A program made the position numbers and the translations under genes. A DNA stretch of 64,000 nt from Rubrivivax rivuli (GTDB lineage: Bacteria > Pseudomonadota > Gammaproteobacteria > Burkholderiales > Burkholderiaceae_C), in contig NZ_SACR01000006.1 of NCBI RefSeq assembly GCF_004016505.1, forward strand, positions 124,001 to 188,000, read 5' to 3'. Positions 25,812-34,303 of this stretch are shown piece after piece; position 1 is the stretch's first letter; each line of letters starts with the position of its first letter. The notes beneath the pieces are model-generated. The model had not been told where the DNA came from. It was given only the letters and a program-made list of their open reading frames with translations, and did no database searches.

Positions 25812-26429
25812 TCAGGCCCACAGGCGGGGCAGCCAGCTGGCCGCCCAATCGGTGGCCAGCACCGAGATCAGCACCAGGCCGCCCACCGTGAGCGCAGCGG
25901 TGCCCAGGCCCAGCAGCACCGCCAGGCCGTCGCGGAACACCAGCCCCAGGCCGATGAGCACCAACGCCACCGCCGGCAGCACGTTGCCGAACGGGATGGG
26001 CATGATCAGCACCGCCGCCATCAAGGCCACGGCCACCGCCAGCACCGCACCGCCGCCACCGCTGGCCAGCGGCTGCAGGCGTTCACGCGAAAAGCGCGAA
26101 GCCAGGCCGTAGACGCTGGCCAGCGCGCCCAGCACCTTCTGCGCCCACTCGCGCGACATCTCGAACTCGGCCACGCGCCGCGGCAGGGTGGCCGCCAGAT
26201 CGCCGCGCCAGATGGCGACGGCCAGCGCCAGCAGGCCGAGGCCCAGCACCGTGCCCGTGCCGGGGATGGGCAGCACACAGGGCACAGCCATCATCAGCAG
26301 CAGCGCGCCATGGGCCGAGCCGGCGTTGGCGGAGCTCTCGTGCAGCTCGGCCAGCGTGGCCACGCTCACGCGTTCACCGGGCAGGTCGGCGGCAGCGCTG
26401 CGCAGGCGGTGGGCGATGTGTTCACTCAT
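25812..26429 (-). CDS. exoD: ExoD-family membrane protein
   Basis: 205 residues. Conserved ExoD blocks are LMMAVPCVLPIPGTGTVLGL and the later LMAAVLIMPIPFGNVLPA, within four to five membrane helices. In rhizobia ExoD affects exopolysaccharide production and alkali tolerance; elsewhere the exact activity is unknown. It converges with the Sel1 gene and starts 63 bases from the end of the efflux gene upstream. ATG at 26427-26429. Confidence 0.88.
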   Translation of the reverse strand: MSEHIAHRLRSAAADLPGERVSVATLAELHESSANAGSAHGALLLMMAVPCVLPIPGTGTVLGLGLLALAVAIWRGDLAATLPRRVAEFEMSREWAQKVLGALASVYGLASRFSRERLQPLASGGGGAVLAVAVALMAAVLIMPIPFGNVLPAVALVLIGLGLVFRDGLAVLLGLGTAALTVGGLVLISVLATDWAASWLPRLWA

Positions 26430-26492
26430 GGACCCGATTGTCCCCGGCGGGCCCGGCGAGCCGCCGCACCGGCCCCAGTCCTGGCAGGGCTG

Positions 26493-27689
26493 CTAGGCCG
26501 TGACACGCGCCGCCGCCCGCTCCAGGCGGGTGGCCACCAGCGCCGCCGCCAGCGACAGCAGCACGCAGCCCATGATCAAAACCAGCAGCGTCGTCGGCGT
26601 GGCCGAGCGCTCCACCGCCACGGCGGTGAGCGTGCTCAGCACCGCGCCCAGCGCCATGGCCAGCGCGCCGCTCAGGCCGGCGGCCGTGCCGGCCAGGGCC
26701 GGGCGCACCGACAGGGTGCCGGCGTTCGCGCTGGGCAGCGTCAGCCCGTTGCCCAGGCCGACGAAAACCGTCAGCCCGAACAGCGCCACGGGGTGCGAGA
26801 TGCCGGCGGCGAACACGGCCAGGGCCAGCGCCACCGCCACCACCGACACCACCCGCCCCGAGATCAGCAGCACGCCCGTGCCAAGGCGGCGAGCACGGCG
26901 CGCACTGAAAGCGGCGCCCACGAGGAAACCACCGGTGATCGAGCCCACGCCCAGGCCCACCTCGGCGGGCGACAGGCCCCAGGCCGCAGCGCCCACGTAG
27001 GGCACGCCCGTGACGAAGACGTAGAAGGCCCCCACCGAGAAGGCCGTGCACAGCACGTAGGCCCAGTAGCGTGGCGACTGCAGCAAGGCCCCGGCGTCGG
27101 CCCAGCGCGGCGCGGGCAGGCCCGGCGCGCGCGTCTCGCCCATGTCGGCCCAGACCAGCACCCACAGGGCCGCGCCCATCAGCGCGTAGAGCGCAAACAC
27201 CGAGCGCCAACCCAGGGTGACGTCCAGCACACCGCCCAGCAAGGGGCCCAGCATCGGCGCCACCGCCATGGCCGAGGCGATCAGGCTCAGCTTGGCGGCG
27301 GAATCGACGGCCGAATGCTGATCGCGGATGGTGGCGCTGGACACCACCGCACCGGCCACGATCACGGCCTGCATCACGCGGCAGGCCAGCAGCACGGCCA
27401 CGTCCTGCGCCAGCATGCAGCCCAGCGAAGCCAGCGCGAAGGCCGCCAGCGCACCCAGCATCACCGGCCTGCGGCCGAGCCGGTCGGACAGCGGGCCCAG
27501 CACCAGTTGGCACACCGCCGAAGCCAGCATGTAGCCCGAGACCACCAGCGCCGTGACCGCCTCGCGCGCCGCCAGGTCGCGTGCCATCGACGGCAGCGAG
27601 GGCAGCAGCATGTTCAGGGTCAGCGCCGACAACGCGGTCAGCAGCGTCAGCGTGATCAGGCGGGGAGGCGAGCGGTGCAAGAGGGGCAT
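26493..27689 (-). CDS. Bcr/CflA-type multidrug efflux MFS transporter
   Basis: 398 residues, 12 predicted helices. Motif A of drug/H+ antiporters is GPLSDRLGRRPVML; the Bcr/CflA blocks ALTLNMLLPSLPSMARDL near the N-terminus and ATIRDQ, VAPMLGPLLGGVLDVTLGWR in TM4-5 are clear. It would export drugs or small metabolites using the proton gradient. The start ATG 27687-27689 matches the family N-terminus; the upstream in-frame sequence is antisense to the siderophore-interacting gene. It probably shares the transcript of that gene (82-base gap). Confidence 0.9.
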   Translation of the reverse strand: MPLLHRSPPRLITLTLLTALSALTLNMLLPSLPSMARDLAAREAVTALVVSGYMLASAVCQLVLGPLSDRLGRRPVMLGALAAFALASLGCMLAQDVAVLLACRVMQAVIVAGAVVSSATIRDQHSAVDSAAKLSLIASAMAVAPMLGPLLGGVLDVTLGWRSVFALYALMGAALWVLVWADMGETRAPGLPAPRWADAGALLQSPRYWAYVLCTAFSVGAFYVFVTGVPYVGAAAWGLSPAEVGLGVGSITGGFLVGAAFSARRARRLGTGVLLISGRVVSVVAVALALAVFAAGISHPVALFGLTVFVGLGNGLTLPSANAGTLSVRPALAGTAAGLSGALAMALGAVLSTLTAVAVERSATPTTLLVLIMGCVLLSLAAALVATRLERAAARVTA

Positions 27690-27771
27690 TGTGATCGACG
27701 GCGCGGCGACCGCGTGGCCGGCCCATGCCTGCACAGGTGCTGCCGCCAGAGGACGGGCGCTGTGGCGCGAC

Positions 27772-28569
27772 TCAGGCCTGCAGCGTCTCGTGGTGCGCCG
27801 CGGCCCCGTGTTTCCAGTAGGCGGCGGCCCGCACGGCACGCGTGTCGAGCCCACGCTCGGCCACGAGAACCTGGCGCACAGCGGCCATGGCGGAGGCCTC
27901 GCCCGCACACCACGCATAGCCCGCGCCGGCAGGCACGGGCAGGCTGCGCAGCAGGGCCAGTGCCGCAGCGGCATCGGCCACCCAGTGCAGCTGCAGCACC
28001 GCCGCGGTGGGCAGGGGCTGCCGTTCGGCGGCGTCGGGCTCGATGAGCACCACCGTCGCCGCGGCGCCGGCCGGCAGTTCCGCCAGCCGGCGGGTGATGG
28101 CCGGGCGTGCGCTGGCATCGCCCACCAGCCACTGCCAGGGCAGGGCGGCACGCAGCACCATCGAGCCGCGCGGGCCGCCCACCGCCACCGTCTGCCCCGG
28201 CGCGGCTTGCGCCGCCCAGGTGGCGGCGGGGCCGTGGCCGTGCAGCACGAAGTCGATGGTGAGTTCGCGCGCGGCGGCATCGAAGTGGCGCGGGGTGTAG
28301 TCGCGCATCACCGGCGGTGCGCCGGCAGGCATGCCGGCAGCGGGGGGCACGAAGAGCTTGACGTGGTCGTCGAAGGACAGGCTCACGAAGTCATCGAGAT
28401 CGCTGCCGCCCAGCGTGATGCTGCGCACCGCCGGGCTGGGCGCCTGCACACGCAAGACGGTGAGCACGCGGCGCTTGAGTTCGTGGCGCACACGCTGAAC
28501 GAAAGCCGAGGCGTCATCGGCCGCGGCGGGTGGGGCCGAGGGGGCCGGCAGGGAGCTTGCAGGGTTCAA
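27772..28569 (-). CDS. Siderophore-interacting protein (SIP/ViuB family FAD ferric reductase)
   Basis: 265 residues. The FAD-binding region carries MRDYTPRHFDAAARELTIDF and the phosphate-binding GPRGSMVL. The NAD(P)-binding C-terminal half shows WCAGEASAMAAVRQVLV and ends with RAAAYWKHG, all typical of SIP proteins that reduce ferric siderophores in the cytosol. The start is a TTG at 28567-28569; no ATG is available, and a GTG about 30 residues in is the alternative. Promoter and two MarR-type operators lie directly upstream. Confidence 0.87.
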   Translation of the reverse strand: MNPASSLPAPSAPPAAADDASAFVQRVRHELKRRVLTVLRVQAPSPAVRSITLGGSDLDDFVSLSFDDHVKLFVPPAAGMPAGAPPVMRDYTPRHFDAAARELTIDFVLHGHGPAATWAAQAAPGQTVAVGGPRGSMVLRAALPWQWLVGDASARPAITRRLAELPAGAAATVVLIEPDAAERQPLPTAAVLQLHWVADAAAALALLRSLPVPAGAGYAWCAGEASAMAAVRQVLVAERGLDTRAVRAAAYWKHGAAAHHETLQA

Positions 28570-28581
28570 TGTGTGATCGCG

Positions 28582-28600
28582 TGGTTGATAATGTCAACAA
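28582..28600. promoter_or_regulatory. MarR-type operator 1
   Basis: TGGTTGATAATGTCAACAA contains the inverted repeat GTTGA-N5-TCAAC. It begins 12 bases upstream of the siderophore-interacting gene start. Its centre is 30 bp from operator 2, i.e. about three helical turns. Confidence 0.65.
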
Positions 28601-28611
28601 TCTAGCCCGAT

Positions 28612-28630
28612 TGGTTGACCACGTCAACCA
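28612..28630. promoter_or_regulatory. MarR-type operator 2
   Basis: TGGTTGACCACGTCAACCA is a palindrome with 8-base arms (TGGTTGAC/GTCAACCA) around 3 bases. It ends 7 bases before the marR ATG, so binding should block marR transcription or early elongation (autorepression). Confidence 0.7.
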
Positions 28631-28637
28631 TTCAGCC

Positions 28638-29105
28638 ATGAAGCCGCCGAAACCCCGCAACAACACCCCGCCGCCCGCCGCCGAAACCGCCGCGCTGCAA
28701 CAGCTGATGGGCCTGTTCGGCGCCGTGAAGCAGGCCTTCCGTGAAGAGCTGACCGGCGGGGCCGAGGCCAGCGGATCGCCCGTGGCCTTGCGCCTGCTGC
28801 TGCTGTGCCAGCGCCAGCCCGGGCTCACGCAGCAGGCGCTGGTGCAGGCCACGGGGCGCGACAAGGGCCAGGTGGCGCGCCTCGTCAAGGAGCTGCTGGA
28901 CCAGGGTCTGCTGCTGCGCGAGCCCCACCCCGAAGACAAGCGCAGCCATTGCCTGCGCCCGAGTGCGGCCGGGCTGCAGGCCTGCCGCCGCTTCGAGCAG
29001 GCCGAGGCGGCTGTGGCGGCCCGGCTCTTTGGCGACCTGCCGGCCGCCACCTTGCAGGCCATGCGTGACGAACTGCAGCGCCTGCAGGCGCGGCTGCGGG
29101 GCTGA
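28638..29105 (+). CDS. MarR-family transcriptional regulator
   Basis: 155 residues. The winged helix core is LLLCQRQPGLTQQALVQATG followed by the recognition region DKGQVARLVKELLDQGLLLR and the wing EPHPEDKRSHCLRPS. It is divergent from the siderophore-interacting/efflux pair with twin operators between, so it should repress both directions and be relieved by a ligand or redox change. ATG 28638 is chosen over further upstream starts because those would lie across the operators. Confidence 0.88.
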   Translation: MKPPKPRNNTPPPAAETAALQQLMGLFGAVKQAFREELTGGAEASGSPVALRLLLLCQRQPGLTQQALVQATGRDKGQVARLVKELLDQGLLLREPHPEDKRSHCLRPSAAGLQACRRFEQAEAAVAARLFGDLPAATLQAMRDELQRLQARLRG

Positions 29106-31478
29106 ATGCCGGTGGAAGAAACCCCCGCGCCCGCCTGGCGGTACACCGTCTCGGTGCGTGAACTCTGCGAGTTCACGGCCAAGCACGGTGATCTCGACCG
29201 CCGCTTCACGCCCAGCGCCACCGCGCTGGAAGGCCTGCAGGGCCAGCAGGCCGTGGCCAGCCGGCGCGGGGCCGACTACGAGACCGAAATCGCGCTGCAG
29301 GCCGAAGAAGGCGGCCTGCGCGTTCGCGGCCGCGCCGACGGTTACGACCCGCGCCGCCGCACGCTGGAAGAAGTGAAGACGCTGCGCGGGCGGCACGAAG
29401 ACATCCCCGACAACCGCCGCCTGCTGCACTGGGCGCAGCTGCAGACCTATGGCGCGCTGTTCTGCCGCACGCGCGCTGTCGAGGAAGTGGCGCTGGCGCT
29501 CGTCTACTTCGACACCCTCACGCAGACCGAGACCGAGCTGCGCCAGGTGTTTGGTGCGGCCGAACTGGAAGCGCTTTTCAAGCAACGCTGCGCAGCCTTC
29601 GCGGCCTGGGCCGAACAGGAAGCGCTGCACCGCCAGGCGCGTGATGCCGCACTGGCCACCCTGTCCTTTCCACCGGGCCGCTGGCGGCCCGGTCAGCGCC
29701 TGCTGGCCGAAGCCGTGTACCGCCACACCGTGCGCGGCCAGGCGCTGCTGGCGCAGGCGCCCACCGGCATCGGCAAGACCATCGGCACGCTCTTCCCGCT
29801 GCTGCGCGCCGTGCCGGGGCAGGGCGTGGACAAGCTGGCCTTCCTCACCTGCAAGGGCACCGGGCGGCTGACGGCGCTGGAAGCGCTGGGCAGCGTGCGC
29901 GAGACCATGCCGGCACAGCCGCTGCGCGTGCTGAGCCTGGTGGCCAAAGAGCAGGCCTGCGAACACCCCGACAAGGCCTGCCACGGCCAGGCCTGCCCGC
30001 TGGCGCTGGGCTTCTACGACCGCCTGCCCGCCGCGCGCGCCGAGGCCGTGGCAGAAGGCTGGCTGGACGCCACCGCGCAGCGCCGCATCGCGCTGCGCCA
30101 CGGCCTGTGCCCCTACTACCTCGGGCAAGAGCTGCTGCGCTGGGCCGACGTGCTGGTGGGCGATGTGCACCACCTCTTCGACCCCAACGGCCACGCCTGG
30201 GGCCTGGCGCAGGCCCTGGGCTGGAAGCTGGCGGTGCTGGTGGACGAAGCGCACAACCTCGTCGAGCGCACCCGCGCGATGTACAGCGCGGAGCTGCCGC
30301 TGGCGCTGCTGCAGGACACCGCGGCCACCGCCCCGGCCGCCCTGCGCGCGCCACTGCGCCGGCTGGCCGCGGCCGCGCGCGAGTGGCTGGCCAGTGCCAG
30401 CACACCCTACGAGGTGTGCAAGGAGCCGCCCGACGATTACGTGCAGGCGCTGCAGCAGGCCAGCGGCGCGCTGGCCGACCACTTCCAGCAACTGCCGCTG
30501 GCCACCGGGCCGCTGCTGAACTTCCACTTCGAACTGCAGCGCCACGCCCGGCTGCTGGAGACGCTGGGCCCGCACACGCTGCTGGCGCTGCAGACCGACC
30601 CTGACACCGCGCACGACGGGCAGGGCGGCCGTGCTGCCATCGTGCTGCACAACGTGGCGCCGGCGCCCTTCCTGCGGCCGCGGTTCGCAGCGCTGCACAG
30701 CGCAGTGCTGTTCTCCGCCACCATAGCCCCGCCGGCCTACGCGCAGCGCCTGCTGGGCCTGCCCGAGAACACCGGCTGGCTCGACGTGCCGCCCGCCTTC
30801 CCGCCCGAACACCTGCAGGTGCGCGTGGCCGCGGGCCTGTCCACGCGTTATGCCGACCGCCCGGCCTCGCTGCAGCGCCTGGTGGGCGTGCTCGCGCGGC
30901 AGTTCGATGCCCACCCCGGCAACTACCTCGCCTTCTTCAGCAGCTTCGATTACCTCGCGCAGGCCGCCGAGCGCCTGGCTGCGCTGCGGCCCGACATCCC
31001 GCAATGGCGGCAAGACCGCCGCATGGGCCCGGCCGCGCGCGAAGGCTTTCTGGCGCGCTTCCAGCCGCAGGGGCAGGGCATCGGCTTCGCGGTGCTGGGC
31101 GGCGTGTTCGCCGAAGGCGTGGACCTGCCCGGCCCGCTGCTCATCGGCGCCTTCATCGCCACGCTGGCACTGCCGCCGGTGTCGCCGCAGCAAGACGCGA
31201 TGCAGGAGCGGCTGCAGCAGTTGCTGGGGGCCGACGACGACGCAGAGCCCCTGGGTCCGCCCGAGCTCGTGCCGGCGATGCAGAAGGTGGTGCAGGCCGC
31301 CGGCCGCGTGCTGCGCACGCCGGAAGACCGCGGCTGGCTGTGGCTGCTGGACGAGCGCTACACACGGCCCGAGGTGGTGGCGCTGCTGCCGCCGTGGTGG
31401 GGCCTGGGCCCTGCTGCGGAAAACGCATCAGCTGACTCGAAAACCTTCCTGGCCGCAGCGGCCGCGGCTTCCGAATAA
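29106..31478 (+). CDS. PD-(D/E)XK nuclease fused to DinG/XPD-type Fe-S helicase
   Basis: 790 residues. The N-terminal about 180 residues look like a Cas4/RecB-type nuclease: GRADGYD, then EEVK, then WAQLQTYGAL give the D, E-x-K and Q-x3-Y pattern (residues about 77-117). The helicase has Walker A QAPTGIGKT (about 218-226), four cysteines for an Fe-S cluster (EQACEHP, KACHGQACP, HGLCPYY; about 285-337), the DEAH box VDEAHNL (about 379) and a C-terminal AAGRVLRTPEDRG motif VI. Expected role: 5'-3' DNA unwinding with cleavage in repair. Its ATG directly follows the marR stop, suggesting co-transcription. Confidence 0.88.
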   Translation: MPVEETPAPAWRYTVSVRELCEFTAKHGDLDRRFTPSATALEGLQGQQAVASRRGADYETEIALQAEEGGLRVRGRADGYDPRRRTLEEVKTLRGRHEDIPDNRRLLHWAQLQTYGALFCRTRAVEEVALALVYFDTLTQTETELRQVFGAAELEALFKQRCAAFAAWAEQEALHRQARDAALATLSFPPGRWRPGQRLLAEAVYRHTVRGQALLAQAPTGIGKTIGTLFPLLRAVPGQGVDKLAFLTCKGTGRLTALEALGSVRETMPAQPLRVLSLVAKEQACEHPDKACHGQACPLALGFYDRLPAARAEAVAEGWLDATAQRRIALRHGLCPYYLGQELLRWADVLVGDVHHLFDPNGHAWGLAQALGWKLAVLVDEAHNLVERTRAMYSAELPLALLQDTAATAPAALRAPLRRLAAAAREWLASASTPYEVCKEPPDDYVQALQQASGALADHFQQLPLATGPLLNFHFELQRHARLLETLGPHTLLALQTDPDTAHDGQGGRAAIVLHNVAPAPFLRPRFAALHSAVLFSATIAPPAYAQRLLGLPENTGWLDVPPAFPPEHLQVRVAAGLSTRYADRPASLQRLVGVLARQFDAHPGNYLAFFSSFDYLAQAAERLAALRPDIPQWRQDRRMGPAAREGFLARFQPQGQGIGFAVLGGVFAEGVDLPGPLLIGAFIATLALPPVSPQQDAMQERLQQLLGADDDAEPLGPPELVPAMQKVVQAAGRVLRTPEDRGWLWLLDERYTRPEVVALLPPWWGLGPAAENASADSKTFLAAAAAASE

Positions 31479-31511
31479 TGGAAGGTTGCGCGCTGCCATG
31501 AAACCGACCCC

Positions 31512-32468
31512 ATGAACTTCCAGCAACTGCGCTCGGTGCGCGAGACGGTGCGCCAGGGCTTCAACCTCACGCTGGTGGCCGAGGCGCTGCACACCTCGCA
31601 GCCCGGCGTGAGCCGCCAGCTCAAGGAGCTGGAGGACGAACTCGGCATCGAGCTCTTCGTGCGCGCCGGACGCCGCCTGCTGGGGCTGACGCCACCCGGC
31701 CAGGCCATGCTGCCCATCATCGAGCGCCTGCTGCAGGAGGCCGAGAACCTGCGCCGCGCCGGGGCCGACTTCGCCAGCGCCGAACAGGGCCTGCTGACGG
31801 TGGCGGCCACGCACACGCAGGCGCGCTACGCGCTGCCCACCGCGGTGCGCGATTTCCGCGCGCAGCACGGTGGCGTGGTGCTGCACCTGCAGCAGGGCTC
31901 ACCGCGGCAGATCGCGCAGATGGTGCTGGACGGCCACGCCGACCTGGGCATCGCCACGGAGGCGCTGGCCGACTTCCCCGATCTCGTCACGCTGCCCTGC
32001 TACCGCTGGACGCACACCGTGGTGGTGCCACCGGGCCACGCGCTGGCGCAAGAGGCCGCGGCGGGGCAGAAGCTCACGCTGGCGCGGCTGGCGCAGTGCC
32101 CGCTGATCACCTACGAAAGCGGCTACACCGGCCGCAGCCACATCGACCAGGCCTTCCAGCGCGAAGGTCTGCGGGCCGACATCGTGCTGCAGGCGATGGA
32201 CGCCGACGTCATCAAGACCTATGTCGAACTCGGCATCGGCGTGGGCGTGATCGCCTCGGTGGCCTTCGACGAAGCGCGCGACGGGCACCTGGTGGCGCTG
32301 GACGCGCGCCACCTCTTCGCCACCAACACCACGCGCGTGGCCGTCAAGCGCGGGGCCTACCTGCGCGGCTACGTCTTCGACTTCATCCGCACCTTCGCGC
32401 CCACGCTCACGCGGGCGGCTGTGCAGGCGGCGCTGGATGGCGCGCAGCCCGAGGCGCACAGCATCTGA
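31512..32468 (+). CDS. cysB: CysB/Cbl-type LysR regulator of sulfur metabolism
   Basis: 318 residues. The N-terminus MNFQQLRSVRETVRQGFNLT and the HTH VAEALHTSQPGVSRQLKELE are characteristic of CysB/Cbl, as is the effector-domain block LITYESGYTGRSHIDQAF. CysB activates sulfate-assimilation genes in response to N-acetylserine and sulfur limitation. The sulfate transport operon cysA-sbp lies about 7 kb downstream in this window, a plausible target. Telling CysB from Cbl would need genome-wide comparison. Confidence 0.88.
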   Translation: MNFQQLRSVRETVRQGFNLTLVAEALHTSQPGVSRQLKELEDELGIELFVRAGRRLLGLTPPGQAMLPIIERLLQEAENLRRAGADFASAEQGLLTVAATHTQARYALPTAVRDFRAQHGGVVLHLQQGSPRQIAQMVLDGHADLGIATEALADFPDLVTLPCYRWTHTVVVPPGHALAQEAAAGQKLTLARLAQCPLITYESGYTGRSHIDQAFQREGLRADIVLQAMDADVIKTYVELGIGVGVIASVAFDEARDGHLVALDARHLFATNTTRVAVKRGAYLRGYVFDFIRTFAPTLTRAAVQAALDGAQPEAHSI

Positions 32469-32489
32469 GCTGGCGCGCGCCGGGTGCGA

Positions 32490-33008
32490 CTAGTGCTGGT
32501 CGCGCGTGAGCCGCTCCGCGAACGAGATGCCGATGGCCGCGAGCACGAATGAGAAGTGGATCACCGCGATCACGGCCACGATCTTCGTGTTCTCCAGCGA
32601 CAGGTCGCCGCTGAGGTAGGTCTTGAGCGCGTGCACGCCCGAGATCGAGATGATGGCAAAGGCCAGCTTCAGCTTGAGGTTGTAGGTGTTGACGTGGTCC
32701 AGCCAGTCGGGTTTCTTGATGTCCTTGCTGTCGAAGTGCCCGGTGGTCACGAACAGCGACACACCCGCCAGCGCCACCACCCACACCAGCTGCGCCACCA
32801 TGGTCATGTCGACCAGCTCCAGCACCTTGATGATGAGGTCGATCTTCTCGATGCTGCCCGTGAGCAGCGTGTTCATCAGCTTGTAGGTCTCGAAGATGAA
32901 CTTGCCGAGGATGCCGAAGATGATGGCCACCAGCCCGACGTAGAAGAAGAGCATCGTGAAGCGCATGCCGTAGAGCAGCGAGCCGATGCTGGCCAGGATC
33001 TTTTCCAT
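32490..33008 (-). CDS. YqhA/UPF0114-family inner-membrane protein
   Basis: 172 residues with four predicted helices. Family blocks are MEKILASIGSLLYGMRFTML at the N-terminus, VDMTMVAQLVWVVALAGVSL, and FAIISISGVHALKTYL. The function of this widespread family is not established. Overall length and start match the family. It is convergent with the CysB-like gene, 21 bases away. Confidence 0.9.
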   Translation of the reverse strand: MEKILASIGSLLYGMRFTMLFFYVGLVAIIFGILGKFIFETYKLMNTLLTGSIEKIDLIIKVLELVDMTMVAQLVWVVALAGVSLFVTTGHFDSKDIKKPDWLDHVNTYNLKLKLAFAIISISGVHALKTYLSGDLSLENTKIVAVIAVIHFSFVLAAIGISFAERLTRDQH

Positions 33009-33079
33009 GGAAGGTGGGGGCGAAGCCGGGGTTCAGGATGGCGCGCAGTATCGCGCCCGGCGCGCCTGGGGGTTTCGGC

Positions 33080-34225
33080 TCACCGCGGCAGCGTTGCCGC
33101 CGGGCCCTCGGCGGCAGTACACAGCGCCGCAGCCAGAACGTCATGCGAGAAGCCCTTGCCTTGCCAGATCTCGCCGAAATCGAAGTCGGCCTGGTTGCTG
33201 AACATCACGACCGAGACGCCGCGCGCCGGCACGATGATGTTGCGCGCCTGGATGCCGCCCACGTAGCCGCGGCGCTCCACCAGTTCCACGGGCTCGGCAC
33301 AGCCGGCGATGGGCGCGGTGAAGGCCCACACCCCCAGGCCGGCATAGCCCCACTTCGGCTCGCCGGTCCACATGGCCTGGCGCGAGGCCGCGCTGACCAG
33401 GCGCCCGGCCAGCAGGGCGCGGTTGAAGGCCAGCAGGTCGCGTGCCGTGCCTTCCATCGCGCCGCCAGCGCCATAGGTGGCCATCACGGGCTGGGGCACG
33501 GGCTGGCGGCGGGCGTCCATCGCCACCGCCATCGCCCGCGTGCGGCCCTCGTTCAGCCGCAGGCTGCGCAGCTTCAGCGGCTGCGCCAGGCGCTGCTGCA
33601 TCAGCTGAGGGATGGTCTGGCCAGTGAGGTGCTCGAGCAGGCCGGCGAGCACCAGTGTGTCGCAGTCGCCGTAGTAGAAGCGCTCGCCCGGAACGGCCGT
33701 CGCCGGCCCGGCACAGAAGCGCAGCGCGTCGGGCTGCCAGGGCGGGCCCTTGCGGCGGTAGAAGGACCACACGCCATCGGGGTCCCTGGGGCTGTTGTCG
33801 GGGTGCGCCAGGCCAGACAAGTGCTGCATCAGGTGCCGCACGGTGATCTGCGCGGCGTTGGGTGCCTGGAACGCCGGCCAGCGCTCGGCGAGCGTGTCGT
33901 CCAGCTTCAGCTGCCCGGCATCCACCAACTGCATGGCCATGGTCACCGTCACCTGCTTGCTCACCGAGCCCCAGCGCCACACCGCGCCGGTCTTGTGCGC
34001 CACATCCGGCTGGCGCCGGGCCAGGCCCACGGCGTGCTCGAACCACACGCTGTCGGCGTCGGCCACCAGCACCTCGCCCGCGAAGCCCTGGGCCTGCGCG
34101 GCGTTCACCGCCTGCCCCAGGCGGGCTGGCGTGCCGGGCGGGGCGGCGGCAGCGGCCGGGCCGCACACCAGGCTCGGCAGTGTCGCGGCGAGAGCAGTCA
34201 ACACGAAACGGCGATTCGGGGTCAT
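33080..34225 (-). CDS. Serine beta-lactamase-like hydrolase (class C / PF00144), exported
   Basis: 381 residues. The N-terminus MTPNRRFVLTALAATLPSLV has a twin-arginine followed by a hydrophobic stretch, suggesting Tat export. The catalytic SxxK is in WRWGSVSKQVT, the second-site tyrosine in FYYGDCDT (Y-G-D rather than the classic Y-x-N), and HLMQHLSGLAHPD is the usual family block. AAGGAGG precedes the ATG. Enzymes of this family include esterases, D-aminopeptidases and transpeptidase-like proteins; true beta-lactamase activity is not assured. Confidence 0.85.
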   Translation of the reverse strand: MTPNRRFVLTALAATLPSLVCGPAAAAAPPGTPARLGQAVNAAQAQGFAGEVLVADADSVWFEHAVGLARRQPDVAHKTGAVWRWGSVSKQVTVTMAMQLVDAGQLKLDDTLAERWPAFQAPNAAQITVRHLMQHLSGLAHPDNSPRDPDGVWSFYRRKGPPWQPDALRFCAGPATAVPGERFYYGDCDTLVLAGLLEHLTGQTIPQLMQQRLAQPLKLRSLRLNEGRTRAMAVAMDARRQPVPQPVMATYGAGGAMEGTARDLLAFNRALLAGRLVSAASRQAMWTGEPKWGYAGLGVWAFTAPIAGCAEPVELVERRGYVGGIQARNIIVPARGVSVVMFSNQADFDFGEIWQGKGFSHDVLAAALCTAAEGPAATLPR

Positions 34226-34303
34226 CAGCGGGTCCTCCTTCAAGGCGCTTGCGGGCATGCACCGGTGCCCGGGCGGGCCGGCCCCGCCGCAGACCGTGCA
34301 GGT

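Noticed and set aside
27690-28280. In-frame 5' extension of the efflux transporter gene
   Set aside because: It is the reverse-frame shadow of the siderophore-interacting protein gene; the family N-terminus starts at 27689.
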